Source of the DNA: REEB509 sp049314555 | Lineage (GTDB): Bacteria > Pseudomonadota > Alphaproteobacteria > Caulobacterales > Aquidulcibacteraceae | Direction of reading: 5' to 3' | NCBI GenBank assembly: GCA_049314555.1 | Contig: JBMOEW010000002.1 | Coordinates: 1 to 64,000 of the forward strand | DNA length: 64,000 bases | Shown here: positions 34,938 to 43,169 of the stretch, piece after piece | How the letters are laid out: each line of letters starts with the position of its first letter | Position numbering within the stretch: position 1 is the first letter of the stretch | Notes under the pieces: model-generated | Told to the model about the DNA's origin: nothing | Database searches by the model: none | Seen by the model: the letters and a program-made list of their open reading frames with translations, nothing else | Program-made: the position numbers and the translations under genes

Positions 34938-35522
34938 TCATGGTGCCGTCACAGTTGTTCCATCAGCGCGGGAAAAACCCAAGAGCTCCACGCGAAAAAT
35001 CAGCGCCGAGTTCGCCGGGATCTCGCCCCCGCCTGCGCCACGGTTGCCGTATGCCAGTTCCGGCGGTGCCCACAGCGTGATCGTTTCGCCTGGGCGCATC
35101 AGCTGAACAGCCTCGGTCCAGGCTGCAATAACGCCGCCCAGGGGAAATTCAGCGGGTTCGCCGCGCGCGAAGGAACTGTCGAACACCTGACCATCGATCA
35201 GGCGTCCTTCGTAGTGAACGCGAACACGATCGGCCGCGGTGGGGCGCGGGCCAGACTCCGGCATGACGCGGTCATAGCGGTATTGGAGGCCCGATGACGT
35301 TACCTGCACGCCTGGGTTGCCAGCGTTCTGGGCCAGAAAAGCCTGCGAGCGCGCCAGGTTTTGCTCAGGCGTCAAAGCCCGGATTGGGGCCCGATCAACC
35401 AACGACCCCGTGGGGGCTGGCGTTGCTTGCGCGGTTGGGCTTGCAGCAGGTTCGTCGCCACGCGACGCGCATGCGGACACAGTCAGTCCAGCAGCCAATG
35501 CCACGATAATCGCCTTGCGCAT
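34938..35522 (-). CDS. FKBP-type peptidyl-prolyl isomerase, lipoprotein
   Basis: This 194-residue product has a lipoprotein signal (MRKAIIVALAAGLTVSAC-AS) and a C-terminal FKBP domain. Conserved FKBP elements are VRVHYEGRLIDGQVFDSSF, the PAEFPLGGVIAAWTEAVQLMRPGE block and LAYGNRGAGG. It probably assists folding in the periplasm. Its start overlaps the stop of its upstream paralogue (TAATG), so the two form a coupled pair. Confidence 0.9.
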   Translation of the reverse strand: MRKAIIVALAAGLTVSACASRGDEPAASPTAQATPAPTGSLVDRAPIRALTPEQNLARSQAFLAQNAGNPGVQVTSSGLQYRYDRVMPESGPRPTAADRVRVHYEGRLIDGQVFDSSFARGEPAEFPLGGVIAAWTEAVQLMRPGETITLWAPPELAYGNRGAGGGEIPANSALIFRVELLGFSRADGTTVTAP

Positions 35523-36067
35523 TAATTGCCTCCTTCGGGGGACAGACCTGGGGCATACACGATACGGCCGTCTGGGAAAGCGACCGCGAGCAGCTGTATG
35601 CGGAACTTGAGCGCGGAATTGGGGGGGATTCGCGGCGGACTGCCGGCGGGTCCGTATCCCAGTTCCGGGGGAATGTAGAAGATTACTTCATCGCCCGGGC
35701 GCACGTGTTGCAGCCCTTCAGTCCAGCCCGGGATGACGCGGCTGAGCGGAAACTCCGCTGGTTGGCCGCGGGAAAATGAGCTGTCAAAGACTTGGCCGTC
35801 GGGCAACGTGCCTTCGTAATGCGCAAGAACGACCGAATCGGCCGTTGGGACGGGAAGGCTTTGATCAGCGCTTGGCGTGACGATTTCGTAGGCGAGGCCG
35901 CTTGCGGTGACTTGCACGCCTGGTTTTGCCCGGGCTTGCGCCATGAAGTCGCTGGCTGTGGCCATTTCAGCGGTCTCCTGCTTTTGGATCGCCCGAACAA
36001 CCGAGCTTTCTTGCTCGCATGCGCTGAGCGCGGCCAAGCCCGCTAACGCCACCAACATCCGCCGCAT
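35522..36067 (-). CDS. FKBP-type peptidyl-prolyl isomerase, lipoprotein
   Basis: This 181-residue product is a close paralogue of the downstream FKBP. A lipoprotein signal (MRRMLVALAGLAALSAC-EQ) precedes an FKBP domain with VVLAHYEGTLPDGQVFDSSF, PAEFPLSRVIPGWTEGLQH and IPPELGYGPAG. ATG at 36067 has GGGAG upstream; the longer in-frame start at 36139 adds residues before the signal peptide and is rejected. First gene of a two-gene operon of exported isomerases. Confidence 0.9.
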   Translation of the reverse strand: MRRMLVALAGLAALSACEQESSVVRAIQKQETAEMATASDFMAQARAKPGVQVTASGLAYEIVTPSADQSLPVPTADSVVLAHYEGTLPDGQVFDSSFSRGQPAEFPLSRVIPGWTEGLQHVRPGDEVIFYIPPELGYGPAGSPPRIPPNSALKFRIQLLAVAFPDGRIVYAPGLSPEGGN

Positions 36068-36108
36068 TGGCGATCTCCCTGCTTGGGATCTGGACGGCCG
36101 CCGCCGGA

Positions 36109-36783
36109 TCAGACCGCATCCGTAGACGGGATCGTCCACGGCTCGAGTTCAGCTGCCTGCTGCCATTCAAGGAAGGCGGCATCGGCCAAAAGCGTATCCG
36201 CATAAGCCTGTGAGGCTGGCTCCAAAGCAACCCCATAGGTGCGAAAACGCGTTGCGACAGGTGCAAACATTGCGTCCACGATCGAGCGCTGCCCGAAAAG
36301 GTACGGGCCTCCAGCGCCGAAGCGGGCTCGTAAGTCTGCCCAGAGCTCTTGAACCCTTGCAATGTCTTGCATCGCATCTTCGCCGGCGGGGGTGCGGCGT
36401 GGCTCGCCGCGCCGGCGTATGTTCATGCTGAAGTCTCGCCGAAGGGCGGCAAAGCTTGAATGCATTTCCGCGCTTGCGGCACGGGCGACGGCGCGGGCTT
36501 TCGGGTCCGATGGCCAGAGGGCTGCGCCCGGTGCCTGTTCGTTGGCCCATTCAGAAATGGCCAAACTGTCCCAAATGGTTGCGCCGTCTACTTCGAGGGC
36601 TGGCACGCGGCCTGAAGGGCTGACCGCCAACACGGCTGGGATTTGGCTTTTGCCATAGCCGATACCGCCCAAGGGAATGATGTGTTCGACAAACGCTATT
36701 CCAGCCCACCGCAAAGCCAGCCAAGGCCGCATCGACCAGGACGAATAGTTCTTGTTGCCAATATAAAGAATAGGTGTGGTCAT
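36109..36783 (-). CDS. glutathione S-transferase family protein
   Basis: This 224-residue cytoplasmic protein has an N-terminal thioredoxin-like domain and a helical C-terminal domain. The opening MTTPILYIGNKNYSSWSMRPW contains the serine/asparagine-rich glutathione site, and RVPALEVDGATIWDSLAI is the cis-proline/DS motif that contacts glutathione. It resembles the YfcF-type GSTs. ATG at 36783 is chosen over a start at 36876 that adds 31 unrelated residues. Substrate unknown. Confidence 0.87.
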   Translation of the reverse strand: MTTPILYIGNKNYSSWSMRPWLALRWAGIAFVEHIIPLGGIGYGKSQIPAVLAVSPSGRVPALEVDGATIWDSLAISEWANEQAPGAALWPSDPKARAVARAASAEMHSSFAALRRDFSMNIRRRGEPRRTPAGEDAMQDIARVQELWADLRARFGAGGPYLFGQRSIVDAMFAPVATRFRTYGVALEPASQAYADTLLADAAFLEWQQAAELEPWTIPSTDAV

Positions 36784-36839
36784 GACTGGGTATTGCGCGG
36801 AGGTTTGGCGGCGGTCAATACCACCATCGCACCGCCCGC

Positions 36840-37418
36840 TCAGAGGCGTTCGCTGATCCGAATGGCCGCGCGACACCCAAACTTGATGACCGCGGAGAGG
36901 GCAGCGTAACCTGGGGCCTCATGGGCACCTTCGGCAATCGCTGTTTGCTTGTGTGCGATTTCGTCTGCCCGAAAGGCTTCGATGACGCTCTTGAGCTCTG
37001 GGTCTTTGTCTTTGAGGCGGGCCGCCTGAGCGCCGTAATGCTCTTCAATGACCTCTTCCACCGCCGCGGTGCATGCATGCGCGGCTTTTTCCCCCATCAG
37101 GGCCGTTCCGGCACCGAGGGCAAAGCCGGCCAGGCGCCATACCGGGGCAAGCAATGTTGGGCGCACACCCCGTTCTGCGATCAGGCGATCAAACGTTTCG
37201 AGGTGCTCGCTTTCGCCGGCCTCCATCTCTGCCAAGATCGCCGTCACCCTTTCTTTGCCGGGGGCGGCTTGGAACACCGCACGCTGGCCGCGGTAGATTT
37301 GGACGGCGCCAAACTCGCCGGCGTGATCGACGCGGATCATCGTTTCAATGAGACGCTCTGCCCCGCCATCGCCGGGGAAGTCCGGTGCTTGTCGGGGGGC
37401 TTGCTGCCCTTCGTTCAT
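36840..37418 (-). CDS. coq7: demethoxyubiquinone hydroxylase
   Basis: Coq7 is the di-iron monooxygenase that hydroxylates demethoxyubiquinone in late ubiquinone synthesis. The 192-residue protein shows the ferritin-like iron ligands: the IRVDHAGEFGAVQIYRGQR Glu, the EAGESEHLETF E..H pair, and the later EEVIEEHYGAQ and EFRADEIAHKQ-like (seen as RADEIAHKQTA) E/H ligands. Its start overlaps the stop of dsbB by four bases (ATGA), so the two are coupled. Confidence 0.92.
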   Translation of the reverse strand: MNEGQQAPRQAPDFPGDGGAERLIETMIRVDHAGEFGAVQIYRGQRAVFQAAPGKERVTAILAEMEAGESEHLETFDRLIAERGVRPTLLAPVWRLAGFALGAGTALMGEKAAHACTAAVEEVIEEHYGAQAARLKDKDPELKSVIEAFRADEIAHKQTAIAEGAHEAPGYAALSAVIKFGCRAAIRISERL

Positions 37419-37927
37419 GGCCGTTGTCCTGACTGAGTGGCTGCGAAAAAGCTGAAGGCAGCCAATGCAAAAGAGATAACCGCATTAAAGCCGGCCATGG
37501 TCATCCCGTAAAATGACCAGGCGGGCTCGTCGCAGCGCGGCGCAATAATTGGCGTGGTGTCGGTGGGGTCCAAAAACAAAGGCCCATCCGGGACGCCAAC
37601 ATCGCACCGCGCCATCACAAGCCCTTGCTCGACCGCGACGTGATAACTGGCAACCAGGGCACCGGTTAAAAAGCCCAGGCCTAAAAACAAGCGGAGCGCC
37701 CGATGCAGCTCTGGCCGGGGGCGCACGCGCAACGTGATGAGCCCGACCAGGGCGATCGCAATCACGCCCCAATAGACCTCCCGCTGCCGCAGGCAAAGGG
37801 CACACGGATAGAGGCCACCAAAGCTTTCCGAGGCGTGCGCCGTCGCCAGGGCCACGGCTGCAGACACCAAGGCCAAGGCGGGCCAAGCGGCGACGAGACG
37901 TTGCAAGGGGGGGGACGTTGCTGTCAT
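37415..37927 (-). CDS. dsbB: disulfide bond formation protein B
   Basis: This 170-residue inner-membrane quinone oxidoreductase is expected to reoxidise DsbA. It has four hydrophobic helices, a periplasmic CxxC pair in YPCALCLRQRE and a second, more widely spaced cysteine pair (ARCDVGVP and APRCDEPAW). ATG at 37927 gives MTATSPPLQRLVAAWPALALV; longer starts add 39 polar residues. DsbA itself is not in the window. The link to coq7 is sensible because DsbB hands electrons to ubiquinone. Confidence 0.9.
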   Translation of the reverse strand: MTATSPPLQRLVAAWPALALVSAAVALATAHASESFGGLYPCALCLRQREVYWGVIAIALVGLITLRVRPRPELHRALRLFLGLGFLTGALVASYHVAVEQGLVMARCDVGVPDGPLFLDPTDTTPIIAPRCDEPAWSFYGMTMAGFNAVISFALAAFSFFAATQSGQRP

Positions 37928-37982
37928 GGCGATGAATGTTCTTGCTCTGATGGCGAGCGCCATGTGGCGCAAGGACGCGCCA

Positions 37983-38654
37983 TCACGCGGTTGGAATGAT
38001 TTGGGCCAACCAGGGCAGGTGCTCGCGGACAAACTCCACAGCAAAAGCAGCGCCGTAGACCAAGGCCATGATGAGGCCGACCAGCAAACTCACCCAAGCA
38101 AAGGCAATGAGCGCGCCGCCAATTGTGAAGACACCGTCGCGCTGGAGCAGGCCCACGGCCATCACCGTGATTGCCAACGATGGGATCGTGTTGGTGATGG
38201 GCGACATGATGGTTACTGCAGCCAGCGCAATCACCAACCCGACCAAGCGTTCTGCCAAACCTGAAGCCAGAAATGTCAGCCGGGGCTTGGCGACCGTTTC
38301 GGTCCATTTCAGGCGCTTTTCGCAAAAGCCCGCAATGCCATCGAGCCACCCCTTCCTAACGCGGGCGCGCAGGAACCAGCCGGGCAGCCAAGGCTCTTGG
38401 CGGCCCAGCATCATTTGAAGGCCCAATAGAAATATCGGGATCGCGATGATTTGTGCCCCCGGCAGACCGGGCACCAGGCAAGGGATGGCAAAAATCAGAA
38501 TGAGCAAGCCGAATGCCCGCTCGTCCAGGCGATCGACGATCTCGCCAACGGCGAGGCCATCTGGGCCAGATGCATCGGCAACCATACGCGTGGTAGCGAT
38601 GAATCCTTTGGTGGGGTCGTCCGTTGTCGGGGGCGCATTTGTTGGGTTCGTCAT
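37983..38654 (-). CDS. ExoD family membrane protein
   Basis: This 223-residue membrane protein matches the ExoD (exopolysaccharide synthesis ExoD) family. LDERAFGLLILIFAIPCLVPGLPGAQIIAIPIFLLGLQMMLGR is the diagnostic block (described in parts: AIPCLVPGLPG, then GLQMMLGRQEPWLP). Three to four hydrophobic helices follow. ATG at 38654 is used. In rhizobia ExoD influences exopolysaccharide levels and alkaline tolerance; the mechanism is unknown. It is 55 bases upstream of dsbB on the same strand. Confidence 0.85.
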   Translation of the reverse strand: MTNPTNAPPTTDDPTKGFIATTRMVADASGPDGLAVGEIVDRLDERAFGLLILIFAIPCLVPGLPGAQIIAIPIFLLGLQMMLGRQEPWLPGWFLRARVRKGWLDGIAGFCEKRLKWTETVAKPRLTFLASGLAERLVGLVIALAAVTIMSPITNTIPSLAITVMAVGLLQRDGVFTIGGALIAFAWVSLLVGLIMALVYGAAFAVEFVREHLPWLAQIIPTA

Positions 38655-38709
38655 GGGCTGCAAATACGCGCGCTCGTGGCGCTTGGCGAGGGGGTGCGCA
38701 CTGCTTCCC

Positions 38710-38738
38710 TTGACGGACGCGCGTTCGCGCTGCATCTA
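38710..38738 (+). promoter_or_regulatory. possible promoter of tRNA-Leu
   Basis: TTGACG at 38710-38715 is a near-consensus -35 and CATCTA at 38733-38738, 17 bases on, is a weak -10. The predicted start falls near 38745, about 6 bases before the tRNA. Confidence 0.4.
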
Positions 38739-38750
38739 GCGCGTCCGGTT

Positions 38751-38837
38751 GGCCAATTGGCGGAATTGGTAGACGCAGTGGATTCAAAATCCACCGCCCG
38801 AAAGGGCGTCTCGGTTCGAGTCCGAGATTGGCCACCA
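38751..38837 (+). tRNA. tRNA-Leu (anticodon CAA)
   Basis: An 87-base cloverleaf with the 3' CCA encoded. The acceptor stem is GGCCAAT at 38751 paired with ATTGGCC at 38827-38833, discriminator A. The anticodon loop TTCAAAA sits between GTGGA and TCCAC, giving CAA, which reads the TTG codon. A long variable arm (GCCC-GAAA-GGGC) marks a class II tRNA. The T-loop GGTTCGAGTCC is standard. The gene is on the plus strand between the divergently placed kdsB end and exoD start. Confidence 0.97.
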
Positions 38838-38844
38838 CTCGTTT

Positions 38845-39669
38845 TTACAACAGGTACGCGGAATGCGGGTCACCGTGCGCGGCGATGAGCGCCTCCGCCG
38901 CGCGCGCGTCCGCCGGCGTGTCGATGCCGCCCAGGTCGAAACCCGAACCCTCGCTAAGAACCGCCCGCACGCTCATCCCGTTTTCCAGAAAGCGCAGCTG
39001 TTCTAAGCCTTCCAGGGCCTCGTATCGGCCCATCGGCAAGGCCACATACCGGGCCAAGGCAGCCAGCGTATAAGCGTATAGGCCAACATGCCGCAAAACC
39101 GGTGAGGGACCTCCCGCGGCCCTCAGCTTTGGCTCATTTCGAATTGCGGGAATGATCTGCTTGGAAAACCAGAGGGCTCGGCCGGCTTCGTTAGCGATAC
39201 ATGTGGTCCCAGAGAATGGAGTTGTTTGTTTATGAGCGCGAAGGACGTCGAGGCCGGCCCAGGTCAAAGCGGTGACTGGGGTGTAGACGTCTGCAATGTC
39301 TGGCAACTCCCTCATTGCCGTTTCGATGAGTGCCGCGATCATCGCCGGCGGCGTGAACGGCGCATCGCCTTGCAGGTTCACAACAAAGTCGGCTTGCGGG
39401 TCAAACACCTGGGCTGCGGCAAAAGCCCGGTCGGTGCCAGAAGGCAACTCGGGGTCGGTCATGACGCTTTCCACGCCCAGTGCGGCGGCATGGGCAGTTA
39501 TGCGGTCATCGTCAGTGGCAACGACCAGGCCCGCGCCAGTTTGGGCGGCGGCGGCTTTAGCGACATGGCAAACACGGGCCAGCAGGGTCTTGCCTGCGAT
39601 TTCTCGCAGGGGCTTTGCAGGAAAACGGGTGGAGCCATAGCGGGCTGGGATCACGATCAAGGGGCGCAT
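38845..39669 (-). CDS. kdsB: 3-deoxy-manno-octulosonate cytidylyltransferase
   Basis: KdsB activates Kdo to CMP-Kdo for the LPS inner core. The 274-residue enzyme opens MRPLIVIPARYGSTRFPAKPL, the nucleotide-binding signature of CMP-sugar synthases, and contains VVATDDDRI, FVVNLQGDAPF and the GLYAYTLAALARYV block. It is somewhat longer than the usual ~250 residues owing to insertions in the second half. It implies an LPS-bearing outer membrane. The divergent SRP RNA promoter lies 29 bases from its start. Confidence 0.93.
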   Translation of the reverse strand: MRPLIVIPARYGSTRFPAKPLREIAGKTLLARVCHVAKAAAAQTGAGLVVATDDDRITAHAAALGVESVMTDPELPSGTDRAFAAAQVFDPQADFVVNLQGDAPFTPPAMIAALIETAMRELPDIADVYTPVTALTWAGLDVLRAHKQTTPFSGTTCIANEAGRALWFSKQIIPAIRNEPKLRAAGGPSPVLRHVGLYAYTLAALARYVALPMGRYEALEGLEQLRFLENGMSVRAVLSEGSGFDLGGIDTPADARAAEALIAAHGDPHSAYLL

Positions 39670-39697
39670 GCAGCCGCGTTGTAAAGGTTAGGTGCCC

Positions 39698-39726
39698 TTG
39701 CGCAAGCGTCACTCCCGCGCGATATA
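39698..39726 (+). promoter_or_regulatory. promoter of the SRP RNA
   Basis: TTGCGC at 39698-39703 and GATATA at 39721-39726 are 17 bases apart. The predicted transcription start, about 7 bases on, coincides with the first paired base of the SRP RNA at 39733. This agreement makes it one of the better supported promoters here. Confidence 0.6.
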
Positions 39727-39732
39727 GGCGGC

Positions 39733-39826
39733 GCAGGCAGGCGGCGGACGGTCGTCCCGCCAACTCGGTCAGGTCCGGAAGGAAGCAGCCGTAACGGGTT
39801 CACGCTCGGGTCGTTGTCCTGTCTGC
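39733..39826 (+). ncRNA. ffs: signal recognition particle RNA, 4.5S type
   Basis: A 94-base small bacterial SRP RNA. The conserved domain IV core GTCAGGTCCGGAAGGAAGCA lies near 39768-39787. The ends pair: GCAGGCAGG at 39733-39741 with CCTGTCTGC at 39818-39826, allowing one G-U. The RNA binds Ffh to target nascent membrane proteins. The dnaX region follows, an arrangement seen in many bacteria. Confidence 0.93.
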
Positions 39827-39904
39827 ACCTTTGACATGAGTACGCGTAGTGTCCGGCAGACAACTGACTGATGCTGTAGAGTTTATCGTCCAGGGCGCTT
39901 CCCA

Positions 39905-40297
39905 TTAACCGGCAATATGGGAAGCAAGAACCGCGCAGCCCACAATAAAGGCGGTTGCCGCTGCTTGGAATGCGAAAACCAAGGCTGCTTCTTTAAGTGT
40001 AAGGCGTTCGCCACTTTCCGTTTCTATGCAGAACCAATACAACAAGATTGCGATTATTGGCATCGCGCAATAGATGAATATTGGCGAGCCCAAAGTCTGT
40101 CCCCGAGACACCTGTACAACGGCGCTTGCGCTAAGGAAGCTCATGAGCGCAAAGACGCCAGTGGAGGCTTGATAGGATCTCTTAAAGGATATGCGATCTC
40201 CCTTGACGACTGTAACCGCGGTCGAAAGCAGGCTCGCAAGCATGGCCAAAACGATTGGTATTGCCAACAAGGTCAAAGGGCCACCCAGCGCGTCCAC
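39905..40297 (-). CDS. hypothetical membrane protein, low GC
   Basis: This 130-residue protein has four hydrophobic segments (about residues 6-31, 48-65, 72-90 and 103-127) and is probably an inner-membrane protein. I do not recognise it. Its base composition is visibly more AT-rich than the flanking genes, and it sits on the strand opposite to ffs and dnaX, between them, which suggests an acquired gene. The reading frame is open and the helices are regular, but no ribosome-binding site is obvious. Confidence 0.55.
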   Translation of the reverse strand: MDALGGPLTLLAIPIVLAMLASLLSTAVTVVKGDRISFKRSYQASTGVFALMSFLSASAVVQVSRGQTLGSPIFIYCAMPIIAILLYWFCIETESGERLTLKEAALVFAFQAAATAFIVGCAVLASHIAG

Positions 40298-40480
40298 GAG
40301 TATCTCCCACTCTGTTTCAAGCTGACATGCAATTCATTTGCCTAGATGTTGGCACACCAATGCGGACAAGCCTTTGGCAGGCCGAGGGGGTCATACCCGA
40401 GCGGTGTTTACCGCTGCGCGATGGACCTAAAAGGCCTCAGTACTCGCAACGCCTGCCGCCGCTTGCTATATCTCAAAGCA

Positions 40481-42184
40481 ATGAGCGATGATTCCGCCTC
40501 CGGTCTGTTTCCCGATGCCCCCGGCGGTCCCGGCGGGGGCTATCTGGTGCTCGCCCGCAAATACCGCCCGCGCCGGTTTGAGGACCTGATCGGCCAAGAA
40601 GCCATGGTGCGCACCATCGGCAACTCGTTCGCGCTTGGGCGGATTCCGCAAGCCTACATGCTCACCGGCGTGCGCGGCGTTGGCAAAACGACCACCGCCC
40701 GGCTGATTGCCCGGGCGCTGAACTATGAGTCTGATAGCGTCAAGACCGCTTCGATTTCGCTTGATCCGTTGGGCCGGCATTGCGCGCAGATCATGGCCAG
40801 CCAGCACCCCGACGTGTTCGAGATGGACGCGGCTTCGCGCACTGGCATTAACGACGTTCGCGAGATTTTGGACGCGGTGCGCTACGCGCCGGTGATGGCG
40901 CGCAAAAAGGTCTACATCATCGACGAAGTGCACATGCTGTCGACGGCGGCGTTCAACGGCCTTCTGAAAACCTTGGAAGAGCCGCCACCGCATGTGGTGT
41001 TTATCTTCGCGACCACGGAAATTCGGAAAGTGCCGGTCACGGTGTTGTCCCGGTGCCAGCGGTTTGACTTGAAGCGTATCGATCCACAGGTTCTGACGGC
41101 GCACCTCAAGGCGATTTGCGTCAAAGAGGCGATCGCGGTGGACGATGCCGGCCTTGAGTTGATTGCGCGGGCCGCGGAGGGGTCGGTGCGGGACGGCTTG
41201 TCGCTGCTGGACCAAGCGATGGTGCAGCGGCCGGTTGCGGGAAAAGCGATTGGTGCCCTCGAAGTGCGCGACATGCTTGGTTTGGCAGATCGCGGGCGCA
41301 CCATCGAGATTTTGTCTGCCCTTGCCGCGGGCGAGGTTCCGGTCGCGCTCACCGCCTTGCGGGAACAATATGACTCCGGCGCAGAGCCAACCCAAGTCCT
41401 GCGGGATCTGTTGGAGATCGCTCACGAAGCCGCAAGGGCTCAGGCCCTCGGCGGGCAGGCAAGGATCGTTGGTGGTGCCGATTGGGAAGCCAAGATTCGC
41501 GCGTTGGCGGCGGCGCAATCGCCTGGGCAATTGTCTCGCTTGTGGCAAATGCTACTGAAGGCTTTAGATGATGCGTCCCGTGCCCCAGATGCGCTGGCCG
41601 CCACGGAAATGGCGATGATCCGGATTGCGGTGGCCGCCAGCTTGCCACCGCCTGAGGACGCAGCGAGGCTATTGCGATCCGGGCCTGCTGCAACCACAAG
41701 CGGCACGCAAGCCGCGCCATCAACCCCCGAAGGCCCTAATCTGACGTCGTTTCGGGCGCTCGTGTCGTTCCTGGACCAGGAACGGCAGGTGAACCTTCAA
41801 ATTGATGTGGAGCGCTTTGTGCGGTTGGCGCGGTTTTCGCCGGGTGAGATCGTCTTTGCGCCGGCACCGGGCATGCCTGAGGATTTACCGTTGCGTCTCG
41901 CGCGGTTCTTGCGGGAAGCGCTGGGGGAGATCTGGACCGTTTCTGCGGAAGCGCGACAGGGCGAAGATAGCCTTTCGGAGCGGCGTAAATTCGAAGAGGC
42001 GCGGCAAAAGGCTGAAATCGCGGCGCACCCGTTTGTGGCGGAAGCGCTTGCGGCTTTTCCTGGGGCGCGCATCCTTTCGGTTCGCCGGCCCGTTGAAGAT
42101 CACCATATCGCTGAGGTGGTGCCTTTGCGGACTGATCCATCGCCGCCTGAGACTCGACCGCGCAAGGAAGGAAAAGACACATGA
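40481..42184 (+). CDS. dnaX: DNA polymerase III subunit gamma/tau
   Basis: DnaX is the clamp-loader ATPase that places the sliding clamp on DNA. The 567-residue protein has YLVLARKYRPRRFEDLIGQE, Walker A GVRGVGKTT (residues 63-71), Walker B YIIDEVHMLS and the SRC finger TVLSRCQRFDLKR. The zinc module between Walker A and Walker B is degenerate: only one cysteine (near residue 101) remains of the usual four. No A-rich slippery site appears where gamma would be made. ATG at 40481 is used over 40346. It overlaps ybaB by four bases. Confidence 0.95.
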   Translation: MSDDSASGLFPDAPGGPGGGYLVLARKYRPRRFEDLIGQEAMVRTIGNSFALGRIPQAYMLTGVRGVGKTTTARLIARALNYESDSVKTASISLDPLGRHCAQIMASQHPDVFEMDAASRTGINDVREILDAVRYAPVMARKKVYIIDEVHMLSTAAFNGLLKTLEEPPPHVVFIFATTEIRKVPVTVLSRCQRFDLKRIDPQVLTAHLKAICVKEAIAVDDAGLELIARAAEGSVRDGLSLLDQAMVQRPVAGKAIGALEVRDMLGLADRGRTIEILSALAAGEVPVALTALREQYDSGAEPTQVLRDLLEIAHEAARAQALGGQARIVGGADWEAKIRALAAAQSPGQLSRLWQMLLKALDDASRAPDALAATEMAMIRIAVAASLPPPEDAARLLRSGPAATTSGTQAAPSTPEGPNLTSFRALVSFLDQERQVNLQIDVERFVRLARFSPGEIVFAPAPGMPEDLPLRLARFLREALGEIWTVSAEARQGEDSLSERRKFEEARQKAEIAAHPFVAEALAAFPGARILSVRRPVEDHHIAEVVPLRTDPSPPETRPRKEGKDT

Positions 42185-42504
42185 AAGATCTGTCGCAAAT
42201 TATGCGTCAGGCCCAGCAAATGCAGGCCAAAATGGCTGAGGCGCAAAAGAAACTCGAAGCCATGGAAGTGGAAGGTACGGCGGGTGGCGGTCTTGTGACT
42301 GTGCGACTTTCCGGCAAGACAGATATGCTGGGCGTCAAGATTGCGCCTGCACTCATGAGCGACGAAGCGGAAATCCTGGAAGACTTGATCAAGGCTGCCC
42401 ACGACGATGCCCGGCGCAAGCTGGAAGAAGCACAGAACGAAGAATACAAATCTCTATCAGGCGGCATGGGCGGGATGTTGCCTGGCTTTAAGCTGCCATT
42501 TTGA
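42181..42504 (+). CDS. YbaB/EbfC family nucleoid-associated protein
   Basis: This 107-residue DNA-binding protein opens MKDLSQIMRQAQQMQAKMAEAQKKLE, the long helix typical of YbaB/EbfC, and ends GGMGGMLPGFKLPF. It binds DNA as a dimer and is conserved between dnaX and recR. Its ATG overlaps the dnaX stop (ATGA) and its stop overlaps the recR start (TGATG), so all three genes are translationally coupled. Confidence 0.95.
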   Translation: MKDLSQIMRQAQQMQAKMAEAQKKLEAMEVEGTAGGGLVTVRLSGKTDMLGVKIAPALMSDEAEILEDLIKAAHDDARRKLEEAQNEEYKSLSGGMGGMLPGFKLPF

Positions 42505-43121
42505 TGCGTGGATCTCGCACAACCCCAACGGCGAGTCCGGAAATTGAAAGACTGATTAGCCAGTTGGCGAAGGTGCCTGGACTGGGGCCGCGGTCGGCGC
42601 GGCGCGCGGCCTTGCAGCTTTTGAAGAAGCGCGATGTTTTGATGGTGCCGTTGGCGGAGGCGATTGCCCAGGCTGCGGCGGCTGTGAAGACGTGCTCGAC
42701 GTGCGGCGCGCTGGACACCACAGACCCCTGCCACCTGTGTGTCGCGCCGGAGCGTGATGATGGCGTGATCTGCGTTGTCGCTGAGGTGGGCGACGTTTGG
42801 GCGCTTGAACGCGCGGCTGGATATCGGGGGCGGTACCATGTTTTGGGGGGCGTGTTGTCTGCGTTGGACGGCATTGGCCCAGACGAGCTGCGCATCGACA
42901 GTTTGGCAGCGCGGGTGGGTCAAGGCGGCGTGCGGGAAGTGATTTTGGCACTGGCAGCGACTGTGGATGGGCAGACGACCTCGCACGTCATAACCCAGCG
43001 GCTTGCCTCGTTTGGCGTTCATGTCACGCGGCTTTCGCACGGCGTGCCGGTTGGTGGCGAGCTGGAGCTGATGGATGATGGCACGCTGTTTGCCGCGCTG
43101 CAGAGCCGTCGCCCGCTCTAG
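42504..43121 (+). CDS. recR: recombination mediator RecR
   Basis: RecR works with RecF and RecO to load RecA at single-stranded gaps. The 205-residue protein has the helix-hairpin-helix LAKVPGLGPRSARRAAL, a four-cysteine zinc finger (CSTCGALDTTDPCHLC), and a Toprim domain (VIAEVGDVWALERA-like, seen as VVAEVGDVWALE, then YHVLGGVLSALDGIGPDEL). Last gene of the dnaX-ybaB-recR operon. ATG at 42504 follows the ybaB stop with a one-base overlap. Confidence 0.95.
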   Translation: MRGSRTTPTASPEIERLISQLAKVPGLGPRSARRAALQLLKKRDVLMVPLAEAIAQAAAAVKTCSTCGALDTTDPCHLCVAPERDDGVICVVAEVGDVWALERAAGYRGRYHVLGGVLSALDGIGPDELRIDSLAARVGQGGVREVILALAATVDGQTTSHVITQRLASFGVHVTRLSHGVPVGGELELMDDGTLFAALQSRRPL

Positions 43122-43169
43122 GTGCGTTGGCGTTTTGGCTGTACCCCCGCGCGGGTTAACCGAGTGGGG

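Noticed and set aside
39827..39904. Search for a terminator after the SRP RNA
   Set aside because: I saw GTCTGC/GCAGAC separated by about 30 bases but no T run, so nothing was called.
40905..40915. AAAAAG run in dnaX as a frameshift site for making gamma
   Set aside because: It lies near residue 140, inside the ATPase core, far upstream of where a gamma stop would be useful, and no stop-and-hairpin arrangement follows.
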